Shown here: piece by piece, positions 24,761-34,066 of the stretch
How positions within the stretch are numbered: the first letter of the stretch is position 1
How the letters are laid out: each line of letters begins with the position of its first letter
Assembly: GCF_001544695.2 (NCBI RefSeq)
Contig: NZ_FCOM02000049.1
Coordinates: forward strand, 1 to 64,000
From: Caballeronia arvi
GTDB taxonomy: Bacteria; Pseudomonadota; Gammaproteobacteria; Burkholderiales; Burkholderiaceae
Direction of reading: 5' to 3'
DNA: 64,000 bases
The notes under the pieces: generated by a model
Told to the model about the DNA's origin: nothing
Seen by the model: the letters and a program-made list of their open reading frames with translations, nothing else
Databases searched by the model: none
Translations under genes and position numbers: made by a program

Positions 24761-26137
24761 TCAGACGCGTGACGGCAGCGCCGCGCTCGCGCGACGACGA
24801 TTGCGAATGGCATAGCCCACGCCCAGCACGACGAGCCACACCGGAATCAGATAGACCGAGATGCGCAGATCGGGAATCAGGCACATGATGACCAGAATGC
24901 CGCCGAGGAACACGAGGCACAGATAGTTCGTCAGCGGATAACCGAAGCTCTTGAACACGGTCGTTTCGCCGGCGCGTGCTTTCGCACGACGGAATTGCAG
25001 ATGGATGAGACTGATCATCGCCCAGTTGATGATGAGCGCCGACACGACGAGCCCCATCAGCAGTTCGAACGCCTTGCCCGGCATCAGATAGTTGATGAGC
25101 ACGCACGCTGCGGTCGCGAGCGCGGAGACGCCGAGCGCGAGGAGCGGAATGCCGCGCTTGTTCACCTTCAAGAGCGCGCGCGGCGCATTGCCTTGTTGCG
25201 CGAGACCGTACAGCATGCGGCTGTTGCAGTACACGCCGCTGTTATAGACGGAGAGCGCCGCCGTCAGCACCACGGCATTCAGGATGTGCGCGACGATGTT
25301 GCTGTTCATCGCATGGAAGATCAGCACGAACGGGCTGCCGCCGGTCACGACCTTCGTCCACGGATACAGCGAGAGCAGCACGCCGAGCGCGCCGACGTAG
25401 AAAATCAGAATGCGATAGATCACCTGATTCGTGGCGCGCGGAATCGTGCGCGAAGGATCGTCCGCTTCGGCCGCCGTGATGCCCACGAGTTCCAGCCCGC
25501 CGAACGAGAACATGATGACGGCCATCGCCATCACGAGACCCGAGACGCCGTTAGGGAAGAAGCCGCCGTGACGCCAGAGATTGCTCACGCTCGCTTCCGG
25601 ACCCGCCGCGCCCGAGAACAGCAGATAGCCGCCGAAGCCGATCATGCCGACGATCGCCACGACCTTGACGATCGCGAACCAGAACTCCAGTTCGCCATAC
25701 GACTTCACGCTCGTCAGATTGATCGCATTGATGAGGCAGAAGCAGACGAGCGCGGAGACCCACGTCGGAATGCCCGGATACCAGTACTGCACGTAGATGC
25801 CAACCGCCGATAGCTCGGCCATCGACACGAGAATGTAGAGCACCCAGTAATTCCAGCCCGACAGAAAGCCCGCGTATTGGCCGCAATACTTGTCGGCGAA
25901 GTGGCTGAACGAACCCGCGACAGGCTCATCGACGACCATCTCGCCCAATTGCCGCATGATGAAAAACGCGACGATGCCCGCGATCGCATAGCCGAGCAGT
26001 ACCGACGGTCCCGCCGATTTGATCGTCTGCGCAATGCCGAGAAACAAGCCGGTTCCGATCGCGCCGCCGAGCGCGATCAGCTGAATGTGACGGTTCTTCA
26101 GGCCGCGTTTTAGCGTGCCGTGTCCCTCATGTGCCAC
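24761..26137 (-). CDS. aroP: Aromatic amino acid permease AroP
   Basis: 458 residues, 12 helices, amino acid/polyamine/organocation superfamily. It resembles E. coli AroP over its whole length, from GTLKRGLKNRHIQLIALGGA (with the GAIGTGLFLG motif) to the FSFGGLELVGITAAEADDP motif and the C-terminal ISVYLIPVWLVVLGVGY. PheP and ProY are close relatives, so specificity among aromatic amino acids is inferred. First gene of an operon with tyrB; divergent from an Lrp-type regulator. Confidence 0.88.
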   Translation of the reverse strand: MAHEGHGTLKRGLKNRHIQLIALGGAIGTGLFLGIAQTIKSAGPSVLLGYAIAGIVAFFIMRQLGEMVVDEPVAGSFSHFADKYCGQYAGFLSGWNYWVLYILVSMAELSAVGIYVQYWYPGIPTWVSALVCFCLINAINLTSVKSYGELEFWFAIVKVVAIVGMIGFGGYLLFSGAAGPEASVSNLWRHGGFFPNGVSGLVMAMAVIMFSFGGLELVGITAAEADDPSRTIPRATNQVIYRILIFYVGALGVLLSLYPWTKVVTGGSPFVLIFHAMNSNIVAHILNAVVLTAALSVYNSGVYCNSRMLYGLAQQGNAPRALLKVNKRGIPLLALGVSALATAACVLINYLMPGKAFELLMGLVVSALIINWAMISLIHLQFRRAKARAGETTVFKSFGYPLTNYLCLVFLGGILVIMCLIPDLRISVYLIPVWLVVLGVGYAIRNRRRASAALPSRV

Positions 26138-26204
26138 GTGTCTCTCTCCTGATGTACTGCGGTGGAATCCGGACGCTTCGAACCTCGGGCGTCCCCGCTC
26201 GATT

Positions 26205-26274
26205 TAGGGGAATCAGTGTAAATTTGTTACCGCACAATATGATTTCCTAAAGCGCGCAGACAAACCCTAGTTTG
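26205..26274. promoter_or_regulatory. Inverted repeats in the aroP-lrp divergent region
   Basis: Two dyads lie between the aroP start (26137) and the Lrp-type start (26316). TAGGGGAATCA (26205-26215) is the imperfect inverse of TGATTTCCTA (26240-26249). CAAAC-CCTA-GTTTG (26261-26274) is a perfect short palindrome. Lrp/AsnC proteins bind such phased AT-rich sites near their own genes. No experimental support can be seen. Confidence 0.4.
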
Positions 26275-26315
26275 CGAGTCCGGATTTCCTGATCGGGGCC
26301 ATCGGAGAAATAAAA

Positions 26316-26789
26316 TTGCAGACTATCGAGATCGACCGTATCGACCTGCGTTTGCTCGGGATTCTGCAGTCCCGCGGACGCATCTCCAATCTCGAGCTCG
26401 CGGAGGCGATCAATCTGTCGCCCGCGCAGACGTTGCGGCGTCATCGGCGGCTGGAAGAGCTCGGCGTCATCAAGGGCTACGAGACGCGGCTCGATGCGCA
26501 GGTGCTCGGCTTCGGTGTCGTCGCCTTCATTCAGGTGACGATGGAACGCGGCCATGTGCGCGACCTGCAGAAGTTCAAGGGCGTGGTCGGCAGGCTCGCC
26601 GAGATACAGGAGTGCTTCGCCGTCACGGGCGATATCGATTACATGCTGAAGGTGATCGCGCGGGATCTCAAAGGCTTGTCGGAATTCCTGCTCGACACGC
26701 TGATGCGCATTCCAGGCGTGAGCGGCGTGAAATCGAGCGTGTGTCTCGACGAACTGAAGTGCGTGAGCGCGGTGCCTTTGGAGACGTAA
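26316..26789 (+). CDS. Lrp/AsnC-family transcriptional regulator
   Basis: 157 residues. N-terminal helix-turn-helix RISNLELAEAINLSPAQTLR, then the RAM (ligand-binding) domain with the pattern GFGVVAFIQVTMERG, VTGDIDYMLKVIARDLK and SSVCLDELK. The start is TTG at 26316; no ATG lies before the HTH. Divergent from aroP-tyrB, so amino-acid-responsive control of those genes is the simplest guess. Convergent with ssuB, with 3 bp between stops. Confidence 0.9.
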   Translation: MQTIEIDRIDLRLLGILQSRGRISNLELAEAINLSPAQTLRRHRRLEELGVIKGYETRLDAQVLGFGVVAFIQVTMERGHVRDLQKFKGVVGRLAEIQECFAVTGDIDYMLKVIARDLKGLSEFLLDTLMRIPGVSGVKSSVCLDELKCVSAVPLET

Positions 26790-26792
26790 CGC

Positions 26793-27584
26793 TTATGCAC
26801 GCTGCAACACGCGCGCGAGCACACGCTCTTCGAGTTCCGCGAAACCCGGCGCCGTGCGCGTGCGCGGCCTTTGCAACGGCACCGCGGTATCGAGCGTGAT
26901 GCGCCCCGCTTCGATCAGCACGATGCGATTCCCCAGCGACACCGCTTCCTGCACGTCGTGCGTGACGAGCAGCGCGGTCAGCTTGTGCTCGCGCCACAGG
27001 CGTTCGATCAGGCTTTGCATTTCGATGCGCGTCAGCGCATCGAGCGCGCCGAGCGGTTCGTCGAGCAACAGCAGATCCGGCCGATGCACGAGCGCACGCG
27101 CCAGCGCCACGCGCTGACGCTGCCCGCCCGACAGGCGCGACGGCCACTCCTGCTCGCGCTCGGCCAGCCCGACTTCAGCGAGCGTCGCGCGGGCTTCGTC
27201 GCGTTTGTCGCGCGGCAGGCCGATCATCACGTTGTCGAGCACGCTCTTCCACGGCAGCAAGCGCGCGTCCTGAAACATGATGCGCATCTGCAAGTCCTTG
27301 CCCGCCGATGCCGCGTTACGCTGCACGATACCGTTCGTCGGCTGATCGAGTCCGGCGATGAGCCGCAGCAAGGTCGACTTGCCACAGCCACTGCGTCCGA
27401 CGATCGATACGAAACTGCCGCGCTCGATCGAGAAATCGAACTGATCGAGCACCGTGCGCTCTCCGAAGCGCTTCTCGACGCCGCGCAGCGACACGGCGAA
27501 ATCGCGGCCCGCTAACGGCGTGCGCGCTTGCGGTTCAGCGCGCCTGAACGCGGGCGCCAGCGTGTCGATATCCAGCAGGTTCAT
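26793..27584 (-). CDS. ssuB: Aliphatic sulfonate ABC transporter ATPase SsuB
   Basis: 263 residues. Walker A GRSGCGKST at about 63-71, MFQDARLLPWKSVLDNVMIG (Q-loop, typical of SsuB/TauB), LSGGQRQRVALARAL signature, LLLDEPLGALDALTR Walker B, VTHDV H-loop. Energises uptake of sulfonates with SsuC and SsuA. ATG at 27584 overlaps the ssuC stop (ATGA). Last gene of the ssuADCB operon. Confidence 0.95.
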   Translation of the reverse strand: MNLLDIDTLAPAFRRAEPQARTPLAGRDFAVSLRGVEKRFGERTVLDQFDFSIERGSFVSIVGRSGCGKSTLLRLIAGLDQPTNGIVQRNAASAGKDLQMRIMFQDARLLPWKSVLDNVMIGLPRDKRDEARATLAEVGLAEREQEWPSRLSGGQRQRVALARALVHRPDLLLLDEPLGALDALTRIEMQSLIERLWREHKLTALLVTHDVQEAVSLGNRIVLIEAGRITLDTAVPLQRPRTRTAPGFAELEERVLARVLQRA

Positions 27585-28363
27585 GATTGCGCCTTCGTTT
27601 GATAGGACGGATGCCAGCGCAGCGTCGCGCGTTCGATCGCGCGCGCGAGCGAATCCGCGAGCTTGCCGAGCAGCGCGTAGAGCAGGATGCCGACCACGAC
27701 GACATCGGTTTGCAGGAACTCGCGTGCGTTCATCGTCATATAGCCGATGCCCGATTGCGCGGAGATCGTTTCGGCGACGATCAGCATCACCCACATCAGC
27801 CCGAACGCGAAGCGCACGCCGACGAGAATCGACGGCAACGCGCCCGGCAGAATGACATGGCGATACAGCGCGAAGCCGGACAAACCGTAGCTTCTCGCCA
27901 TCTCGATCAGATCGCGATCGACCGAGCGGATGCCGTGATACGTGTTCACGTAGACCGGAAAGAACACGCCCAGCGCCACGAGCACGAGCTTCGCTTCCTC
28001 GCCGATACCGAACCACAGGATGAGCAGCGGGATCATCGCGAGCGCGGGAATGTTGCGGATCATCTGCACGGTCGAATCGAGCGCGACTTCGGCCGGCTTG
28101 AAAAGACCGGTCGCGAGACCGAGCACGAAGCCGATGCCGCCGCCCATCGCGAAGCCCGCGAGCGCGCGGCCGGCGCTGACTTTCACGTTGGCCCATAGAT
28201 CGCCGGATTCGATCAGCGCCCACGCCGCCTTCACCACCGCGAGCGGTTCGGGCAGCACGCGCGACGAGAGTCCGCCCGTGCGCGCGGCGCTTTCCCATGC
28301 GATCAGGATCAGCACCGGCACGAGCCAGGGCAGCGCACCGCGAGCGATGGCATGCAGCTTCAT
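27581..28363 (-). CDS. ssuC: Aliphatic sulfonate ABC transporter permease SsuC
   Basis: 260 residues, about six helices. Starts MKLHAIARGALPWLVPVLIL. It has the EAA-type loop of importers: SYGLSGFALYRHVILPGALP is the permease-ATPase contact motif, and MIRNIPALAMIPLLILWFGI is characteristic of SsuC/TauC. The start at 28363 overlaps the ssuD stop by four bases, so all three downstream genes are coupled. Confidence 0.94.
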   Translation of the reverse strand: MKLHAIARGALPWLVPVLILIAWESAARTGGLSSRVLPEPLAVVKAAWALIESGDLWANVKVSAGRALAGFAMGGGIGFVLGLATGLFKPAEVALDSTVQMIRNIPALAMIPLLILWFGIGEEAKLVLVALGVFFPVYVNTYHGIRSVDRDLIEMARSYGLSGFALYRHVILPGALPSILVGVRFAFGLMWVMLIVAETISAQSGIGYMTMNAREFLQTDVVVVGILLYALLGKLADSLARAIERATLRWHPSYQTKAQS

Positions 28364-29508
28364 GATGCCGATACCTTCGGCAACTCCGACGTGCCGATGA
28401 CTTCGCCGAACGGCCCCGACAGCGGCCCGCTCGCCTGCGTGCGCTGCCTGCGCGGCAGCAGCGGAAACACCAGTTCGGCGAAGCGATACGACTCTTCCAG
28501 ATGCGGATAGCCCGACAGAATGAAGGTCTCGACGCCGAGTTCCGCATACTGCTTCATCAGGCCTGCGACCTGTTCCGGATTGCCGACGAGCGCAGTGCCC
28601 GCGCCGCCGCGCACGAGCCCGACGCCCGCCCACAGATGCGGATACACCTCCAGCTTGTTGCGATCGCCGCCGTGCAGCGCGGCCATGCGGCGCTGGCCTT
28701 CAGAATCCATCTTCGCGAACGAGGCTTGCGCGCGGCGAATGGTTTCATCGTCGAGCTTGCTGATGAGCTTGTCGGCATCCGTCCACGCTTCCTTCTCCGT
28801 TTCGCGCACGATCACATGCAGTCGAATGCCGAACTTGATCGTGCGGCCTTCGTCGGCGGCGCGGCGGCGGATATCGGCCAGTTTCTTTTCGACGGCCTCA
28901 GGTGGCTCGCCCCAGGTGAGATACGTGTCGATATGCTTCGCCGCGATCTCATGCGCCGCCGGCGACGAACCGCCGAACCACAGCGGCGGATGCGCCTTCT
29001 GCACCGGCGGATACAGCACCTTGCCGCCCTGCGATTGCAGATGCTTGCCGTCGAAATCGAAGGCGCCGTTCTCGTGCGACTGTTCGAGCAGGCCGCGCCA
29101 GATCGTGAGGAATTCGTCGGTGATTTCGTAGCGCGTGTCGTGATCGTGGAACACGCCGTCGCCCGCGAGCTCGTTCGGATCGCCGCCCGTGACGACGTTG
29201 ATGAGCAGACGCCCGTTCGACAGCCGATCGAACGTCGATGCCATGCGCGCGGACAGTCCCGGCGAGCTCAGGCCTGGCCGGATCGCGACGAGAAACTTGA
29301 GGCGCTTCGTCGCGGGAATCAGGCTCGATGCAACGACCCACGCGTCCTCGCAGGAACGGCCCGTGGGCAGGAGCACGCCTTCGTAGCCGAGCGTATCGGC
29401 CGCCACGGCGATCTGGCGGAAATAGTCGTAATTCGCGGCCCGCGCGCCTTGCGAGGTGCCGAGATAGCGGCTGTCGCCGTGCGTGGGAATGAACCAGAAA
29501 ACATTCAT
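28360..29508 (-). CDS. ssuD: FMNH2-dependent alkanesulfonate monooxygenase SsuD
   Basis: 382 residues, luciferase-like TIM barrel. Cleaves alkanesulfonates to aldehyde and sulfite using reduced flavin. Seen: MNVFWFIPTHGDSRYLGTSQ start, GRSCEDAW (active-site Cys), RPGLSSPGLSARMASTFD, LHVIVRETE (active-site His) and the GGAGTALVGNPEQVA flexible-loop region with the catalytic Arg just before it. The flavin reductase SsuE is not encoded here. Starts 37 bp after ssuA. Confidence 0.96.
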   Translation of the reverse strand: MNVFWFIPTHGDSRYLGTSQGARAANYDYFRQIAVAADTLGYEGVLLPTGRSCEDAWVVASSLIPATKRLKFLVAIRPGLSSPGLSARMASTFDRLSNGRLLINVVTGGDPNELAGDGVFHDHDTRYEITDEFLTIWRGLLEQSHENGAFDFDGKHLQSQGGKVLYPPVQKAHPPLWFGGSSPAAHEIAAKHIDTYLTWGEPPEAVEKKLADIRRRAADEGRTIKFGIRLHVIVRETEKEAWTDADKLISKLDDETIRRAQASFAKMDSEGQRRMAALHGGDRNKLEVYPHLWAGVGLVRGGAGTALVGNPEQVAGLMKQYAELGVETFILSGYPHLEESYRFAELVFPLLPRRQRTQASGPLSGPFGEVIGTSELPKVSAS

Positions 29509-29545
29509 CGCTGAATCTGCCTTTTTTGTTCGTGATGGTCGATGC

Positions 29546-30532
29546 TCAGGCGACGTTCCAGCGCGCCTCGGTCACATCGAGCTTCTTCGGAATGAGCTTG
29601 AGTTCGGTGAAGGTATCGGCGATTTGCTGCTGATACGCGAGCGTGGCCGGATCGATCGGCTTCACGCCATATGACGTGCGCCTGAGCGCGGTATCGAGAA
29701 TGCCCGCGTCGAGCCCGACCAGCGGCGACAGTTGCGCGGCCACGGCGGGCACGTTGTCGCGTGCCCAGCGGTCGACCTGATCGAGTTCTTCGAGCACCGC
29801 ATGCACGAGTTGCGGCTGCGCGGTCGCGGTCTTGCGCGTCGCGAGGTAATACTGCACGTTGCGCACGATGCCGCTCGCGTCGGTCAGTTGACGCGCGCCG
29901 GCCTGCTTTTCGACGGCGGCGAGATACGGGTCCCAGATGACCCATGCATCGACGCTGCCTTGCACGAAGGCGGCGCGCGCATCGGCGGGAGCGAGATAGA
30001 CCGGCTGAATGTCGGACCAGCCGAGCTGCGCTTTCTTGAGCGCCTCGACGAGCAGGTAATGCACATTCGAGCCCTTGTTCAGCGCGACTTTCTTGCCGCG
30101 CAACTCGGCGACTGATCGAATGCCCGATTCCTTCGGCACGACGATCGCCTCCGCGTGCGGCGCGGGCGGCTCGGCGCCGATATAGACGAAATCGACGCCC
30201 GCGGCCTGCGCGAAGATCGGCGGCGTCTCGCCGACCGTGCCGATATCGACCGCGCCCGCATTGAGTCCTTCGAGCAGTTGCGGCCCGGCGGGAAACTCGA
30301 GCCATTGCACGGTGACACCCTGCGCGGCGAGGCGCTTGTCGAGCGTGCCGCGCGCCTTGAGCACCACGAAGTTGCCGTATTTCTGATAGCCGATGCGCAG
30401 GGTTTTGGGCGCATCGGCGGCGCGCGCGATGCCGGATGCGACGCCGCCCGACAGCCCTGCGCCGAGTGCGGCGAGCGTGAGAAGCGTGCGGCGGCGCGCG
30501 GGGATGAAGCGCGCGTTATTGCGGTCGGACAT
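29546..30532 (-). CDS. ssuA: Sulfonate-binding periplasmic protein SsuA
   Basis: 328 residues. The N-terminus has RRRTLLTLAALGAG, a twin-arginine-like or Sec signal, ending near ARAADA. The mature part shows SsuA features: TLRIGYQKYGNFVVLKARGT, VQWLEFPAGPQLLEGLNAGA, DIGTVGETPPIFAQAAG, and ALNKGSNVHYLLV. First gene of the operon; 230 bp separate its start from the divergent amylase gene. That spacer probably holds its promoter; CysB-type control is common for ssu genes but no site is claimed. Confidence 0.94.
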   Translation of the reverse strand: MSDRNNARFIPARRRTLLTLAALGAGLSGGVASGIARAADAPKTLRIGYQKYGNFVVLKARGTLDKRLAAQGVTVQWLEFPAGPQLLEGLNAGAVDIGTVGETPPIFAQAAGVDFVYIGAEPPAPHAEAIVVPKESGIRSVAELRGKKVALNKGSNVHYLLVEALKKAQLGWSDIQPVYLAPADARAAFVQGSVDAWVIWDPYLAAVEKQAGARQLTDASGIVRNVQYYLATRKTATAQPQLVHAVLEELDQVDRWARDNVPAVAAQLSPLVGLDAGILDTALRRTSYGVKPIDPATLAYQQQIADTFTELKLIPKKLDVTEARWNVA

Positions 30533-30762
30533 GCGGGTTTCCTCGGTTTAGCTGGGACATCGTGGTCGATGTTAGCAACGCATAGGGCAAGGGCTAAACG
30601 AGGAATCGTGCTATCGATAGTGGGGTTTGGTTGCTTCGCGTCGTTGGAAAGGTGATAAGCATGAGAACGACGCAGACGCATTGCTCGCAAACACGAAGCT
30701 GACGCCGACGCCGCCGCGCCGTACACTCCGAGCACCCCCGACTAGCGCGCGGCGAGGCTGTC

Positions 30763-32460
30763 ATGCGAAACATCAGCGTCCGTCTCACACGCCCGTTGCT
30801 CGCGGCGCTCGCGAGCGCCTGCATCGCAGCATGCGGTTCGTCCGATGACACGAATCAGCTCGCGCTCAACGTACCTTCGCCGCAATGGCAGGATCAGATC
30901 GTCTACTTCATCCTGACCGATCGCTTCAACGACGGCGATCCGTCGAACGACAATCAGGGCGCCGGCGAATACGATCCCGCGAACAACGCCAAATACAGCG
31001 GCGGCGATATCCGCGGCATCCAGCAAAAGATCGCGTATATCCAGGGACTCGGCGCGACGGCCATCTGGCTCACGCCGCCGGTGGCAAACGAATGGTGGGA
31101 CCCGCTCGTGAATTACGGCGGCTATCACGGCTACTGGGCCGCAGACTTCGGACACGTCGACAAGCACATGGGCTCGCTCGACGATTACCGCAACTTGTCG
31201 AGCGCCCTGCACAAGACCGGGATGTACCTGATACAGGACATCGTCGTGAATCACACGGGCGACTTCTTCTATTACAACGGCGCGTGGGACGCGAGAAATC
31301 CCGCGCTCTACTGGGCGCGCAATACGGCTTCGGTGCCGGTGACCGCGCCATCGCAGGCGCCGTTCAACATGGATGACCCGACCGATCCCGCGCAGCAGGC
31401 CGCGGCCATCTATCACTGGACGCCCGATATCAGCGACTTCAACGACGAGAATCAGTTGCTCAACTATCAGCTCTACGGACTCGACGACCTGAACACCGAG
31501 AATCCCGTCGTGCGTCAGGCGCTGCGTCAAAGCTATGGCTACTGGATCGATACGGTCGGCGTCGACGCGTTTCGCATCGATACCGCTTTTTACGTGCCGC
31601 AGGCTTTCTTCAGCGACTTCATGTATTCGAGCGATCCGGCCGCGCCCGGCATCCGGCAGGTCGCGCAGTCGAACGGCAAGACGAGCTTCCTCGCATTCGG
31701 CGAAGGCTTCGCCACCGACGCGCCGTATCAGGATACGAATTCGTTGAAGATCGAATCGTATATGGCCGACTCGAACGGCGCGGACATCCTGCCTGCGATG
31801 CTCAACTATCCGCTGTACGGCACGCTCGGCGACGTGCTGATTCAGCAGCATCCCACGGCCGAGCTTGCATATCGCATACAGAACATGATGCAGGTGTTCA
31901 AGCGCCCGTATCTGATGCCGACTTTTCTCGACAATCACGATGTCGATCGCTTCCTCGCCGATGGCACGATGGCAGGCCTCCAGCAAGGTCTGCTGTTGAT
32001 CATGACATTGCCCGGCATTCCGGTGATCTATTACGGCACCGAGCAGGCTTTCACCGAACAGAGAGGCGCGATGTTCGCGGGCGGTTATGCGTCGGGCGGG
32101 CGCGACCACTTCGACCCTACCGCGCCGCTCTATCGCTTCATTGCGGAGCTGACGAGTCTGCGCAAGGCGAACAAGGTTTTCTCGCGCGGCGCTGCGATGA
32201 TCCTCGATCAGAACAGCGCGGGCCCCGGCGCGTTCGCCTACAAGATGACGTATCAGTCGACGGTGGCGATCGTCGCCATCAATACATCCGACACCGACGC
32301 CCTCACACGAACGTTCGCAACGGGCCTGCCGCGCGGCACGCTGCTCGAGAATCGCGCGTTAGCGGGCGCATCGGCTGGCCCGCTCATCGTCGATGCCGAT
32401 GGAACCGTGACCGCCTCGTTGCCGCCGCGCAGCGCGTTCGTGTGGATCACGCTGCGCTAG
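30763..32460 (+). CDS. Alpha-amylase family (GH13) lipoprotein
   Basis: 565 residues. The signal ends in the lipobox IAAC with Cys24. The catalytic barrel starts at QIVYFILTDRFNDGDPSN. The GH13 residues are visible: DIVVNHTG (region I), VDAFRIDTAF with nucleophile Asp273, FGEGF with acid/base Glu314, and FLDNHDVDR with Asp390. A beta-sheet C-terminal domain closes the protein. It hydrolyses or transfers alpha-1,4-linked glucans at the cell surface or in the periplasm. Single gene, divergent from ssuA, convergent with hmp. Confidence 0.93.
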   Translation: MRNISVRLTRPLLAALASACIAACGSSDDTNQLALNVPSPQWQDQIVYFILTDRFNDGDPSNDNQGAGEYDPANNAKYSGGDIRGIQQKIAYIQGLGATAIWLTPPVANEWWDPLVNYGGYHGYWAADFGHVDKHMGSLDDYRNLSSALHKTGMYLIQDIVVNHTGDFFYYNGAWDARNPALYWARNTASVPVTAPSQAPFNMDDPTDPAQQAAAIYHWTPDISDFNDENQLLNYQLYGLDDLNTENPVVRQALRQSYGYWIDTVGVDAFRIDTAFYVPQAFFSDFMYSSDPAAPGIRQVAQSNGKTSFLAFGEGFATDAPYQDTNSLKIESYMADSNGADILPAMLNYPLYGTLGDVLIQQHPTAELAYRIQNMMQVFKRPYLMPTFLDNHDVDRFLADGTMAGLQQGLLLIMTLPGIPVIYYGTEQAFTEQRGAMFAGGYASGGRDHFDPTAPLYRFIAELTSLRKANKVFSRGAAMILDQNSAGPGAFAYKMTYQSTVAIVAINTSDTDALTRTFATGLPRGTLLENRALAGASAGPLIVDADGTVTASLPPRSAFVWITLR

Positions 32461-32472
32461 ACCGGCGCGCTT

Positions 32473-33687
32473 TCATTCCGCGAACAGATCGGGACCGAAG
32501 ACCTCGTAGTGAATCCGCGTTTCCGGTATGTCCATCGCCTTCAGCGCGTCATGCTGGATGCGCATGAACGGAATCGGCCCGCAGATGTAGTAATCGGCGT
32601 CCGGCTGCAAGACGAGATCCTTCAGTTCGTTCAGATCGATGAAACCCTTGCGGTCGTAGTCCTTGCCTTGCACGTCGGCGGGCAGCGGGTCATCGTAATA
32701 GATGACCGCCTTGAAGTTCGCATACGTCGCCGAGGTCTGGCGTAGGCGGTCGCGCATCGCATGCACCGCGCTGTTGCGCGCGCCGTGCACGAACACGACC
32801 TGACGATGCGGGTTCTGTATGGCACGCTTGAGCATGCTCACCATCGGCGTGAGCCCTACGCCGCCGCTGATCAGCACGATCGGCGTCGTGGCGTCGACAT
32901 CGATATAGAAGGTGCCGAACGGCGCGGCGAGATCGAGCTCGTCTCCCACGCCGACATGCTCATGCAGCAGCGACGACACATAGCCGGGCGGCCGCGTCGC
33001 GTCGCCTTCTTCGCGCTTCACCGAAATGCGATAACTGTGACCGTTCGGCATATCAGAGAGGCTGTACTGGCGGATCTGTTGAAGTTGCAACGCGGGCACG
33101 TTCACCGCGACGCTGACGAACTGGCCGGGCTCGAAGTTGATGACGGGCTTGCCGTCGACCGGCTCCAGAATGAACGACGTGATCACGCTGCTTTCAGCGC
33201 GCTTGTCCTTCACGACGAAGCGCCGCCAGCCGTTCCACCCGCCGAGCTGGGCGGCGGATTTTTCGCGCAGCTCGCTTTCCATGCCCATCAGCACATCGGC
33301 GAGATTGCCGTAGGCCTGCGCCCACGCCGCGATGATCTCGTCGGTGGCGGCATCGCCGAGAACATCCTTGATCGCGCCCAGAAGATGCTCGCCGACGACC
33401 GGATAGTGTTCCGCACGAACGTCCAGACTCGCATGCTTGTGCGCGATGTTTTTGAGCACGGCCGCGAGGCTTTCAGGGTTCTCGATATTTTCCGCATACG
33501 CATAGACCGCGCGCGCGAGCGCCTGTTGCTGCTGGCCCTGCTCCTGATGCGCCATGTTGAAGACGTTCTTGAGTTCGGGGTGCGCCTGAAACAGTCTCAG
33601 ATAGAAGCGCTGGATGATCGGGTAGCCGTGCTGCGCCAGCACGGGCGCAGTCGCCTTGACGATGTCTTTCGTCTTTTGCGTAAGCAT
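32473..33687 (-). CDS. hmp: Flavohemoglobin, nitric oxide dioxygenase Hmp
   Basis: 404 residues, detoxifies NO to nitrate. The globin domain (1-~150) starts MLTQKTKDIVKATAPVLAQH and has the proximal His in NIAHKHASLDV. The FAD domain carries RQYSLSDMPNGHSYRISVKRE, and the NAD domain has LISGGVGLTPMVSML and YYICGPIPFM. All three are complete. The upstream region has AATGT-N8-ACATT at 33740-33757. The divergent gene is the large adenylation-carrier-thioesterase protein. Confidence 0.96.
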   Translation of the reverse strand: MLTQKTKDIVKATAPVLAQHGYPIIQRFYLRLFQAHPELKNVFNMAHQEQGQQQQALARAVYAYAENIENPESLAAVLKNIAHKHASLDVRAEHYPVVGEHLLGAIKDVLGDAATDEIIAAWAQAYGNLADVLMGMESELREKSAAQLGGWNGWRRFVVKDKRAESSVITSFILEPVDGKPVINFEPGQFVSVAVNVPALQLQQIRQYSLSDMPNGHSYRISVKREEGDATRPPGYVSSLLHEHVGVGDELDLAAPFGTFYIDVDATTPIVLISGGVGLTPMVSMLKRAIQNPHRQVVFVHGARNSAVHAMRDRLRQTSATYANFKAVIYYDDPLPADVQGKDYDRKGFIDLNELKDLVLQPDADYYICGPIPFMRIQHDALKAMDIPETRIHYEVFGPDLFAE

Positions 33688-34066
33688 TGGGTCGCTCCTC
33701 GGTCCTGTGACAAGACAGTCTCATGTTAGACGCGAAGCTAATGTCAGAAGAAACATTCGACGGAATATTTCCGTTATCGAATGAGTAGAGATTTCAATCC
33801 GGTATTGCCATGACTTTTCAGCGAACGCCGGATGCCCGGCATGACCTTCTGACCGATTCACCACATCCAGCCGGCCAGTTTTGTTTAGCACCGCACATTG
33901 TCCGACGATCTGACTGGCTACCCTTTCGTCGATGACGAAGGGGCCGCCCGGAATCGGCCCCGACAAAGCCAGAGCGCCTGAGCGCCAGACAAGAATCACA
34001 GTTCCGAAAATAAAAAGGCAAACCGGCTGGATACGGTATTGCCGCAACCACTGAGGGAGTCCATTC
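33688..34066. other. Divergent promoter region between hmp and the A-T-TE gene
   Basis: 379 bases with no supported gene. It contains AATGT-CAGAAGAA-ACATT (33740-33757), 53 bp upstream of hmp, a possible nitrosative-stress regulator site. GCCGG-ATGC-CCGGC near 33826 is a short hairpin. GGGAG just before 34067 is the ribosome site of the large gene. The ORF on the other strand here is antisense readthrough. Confidence 0.4.

Noticed and set aside
24750..25106. Extended N-terminus of the aminotransferase to 25106
   Set aside because: It runs into aroP in another frame; the start at 24749 is the normal TyrB N-terminus.
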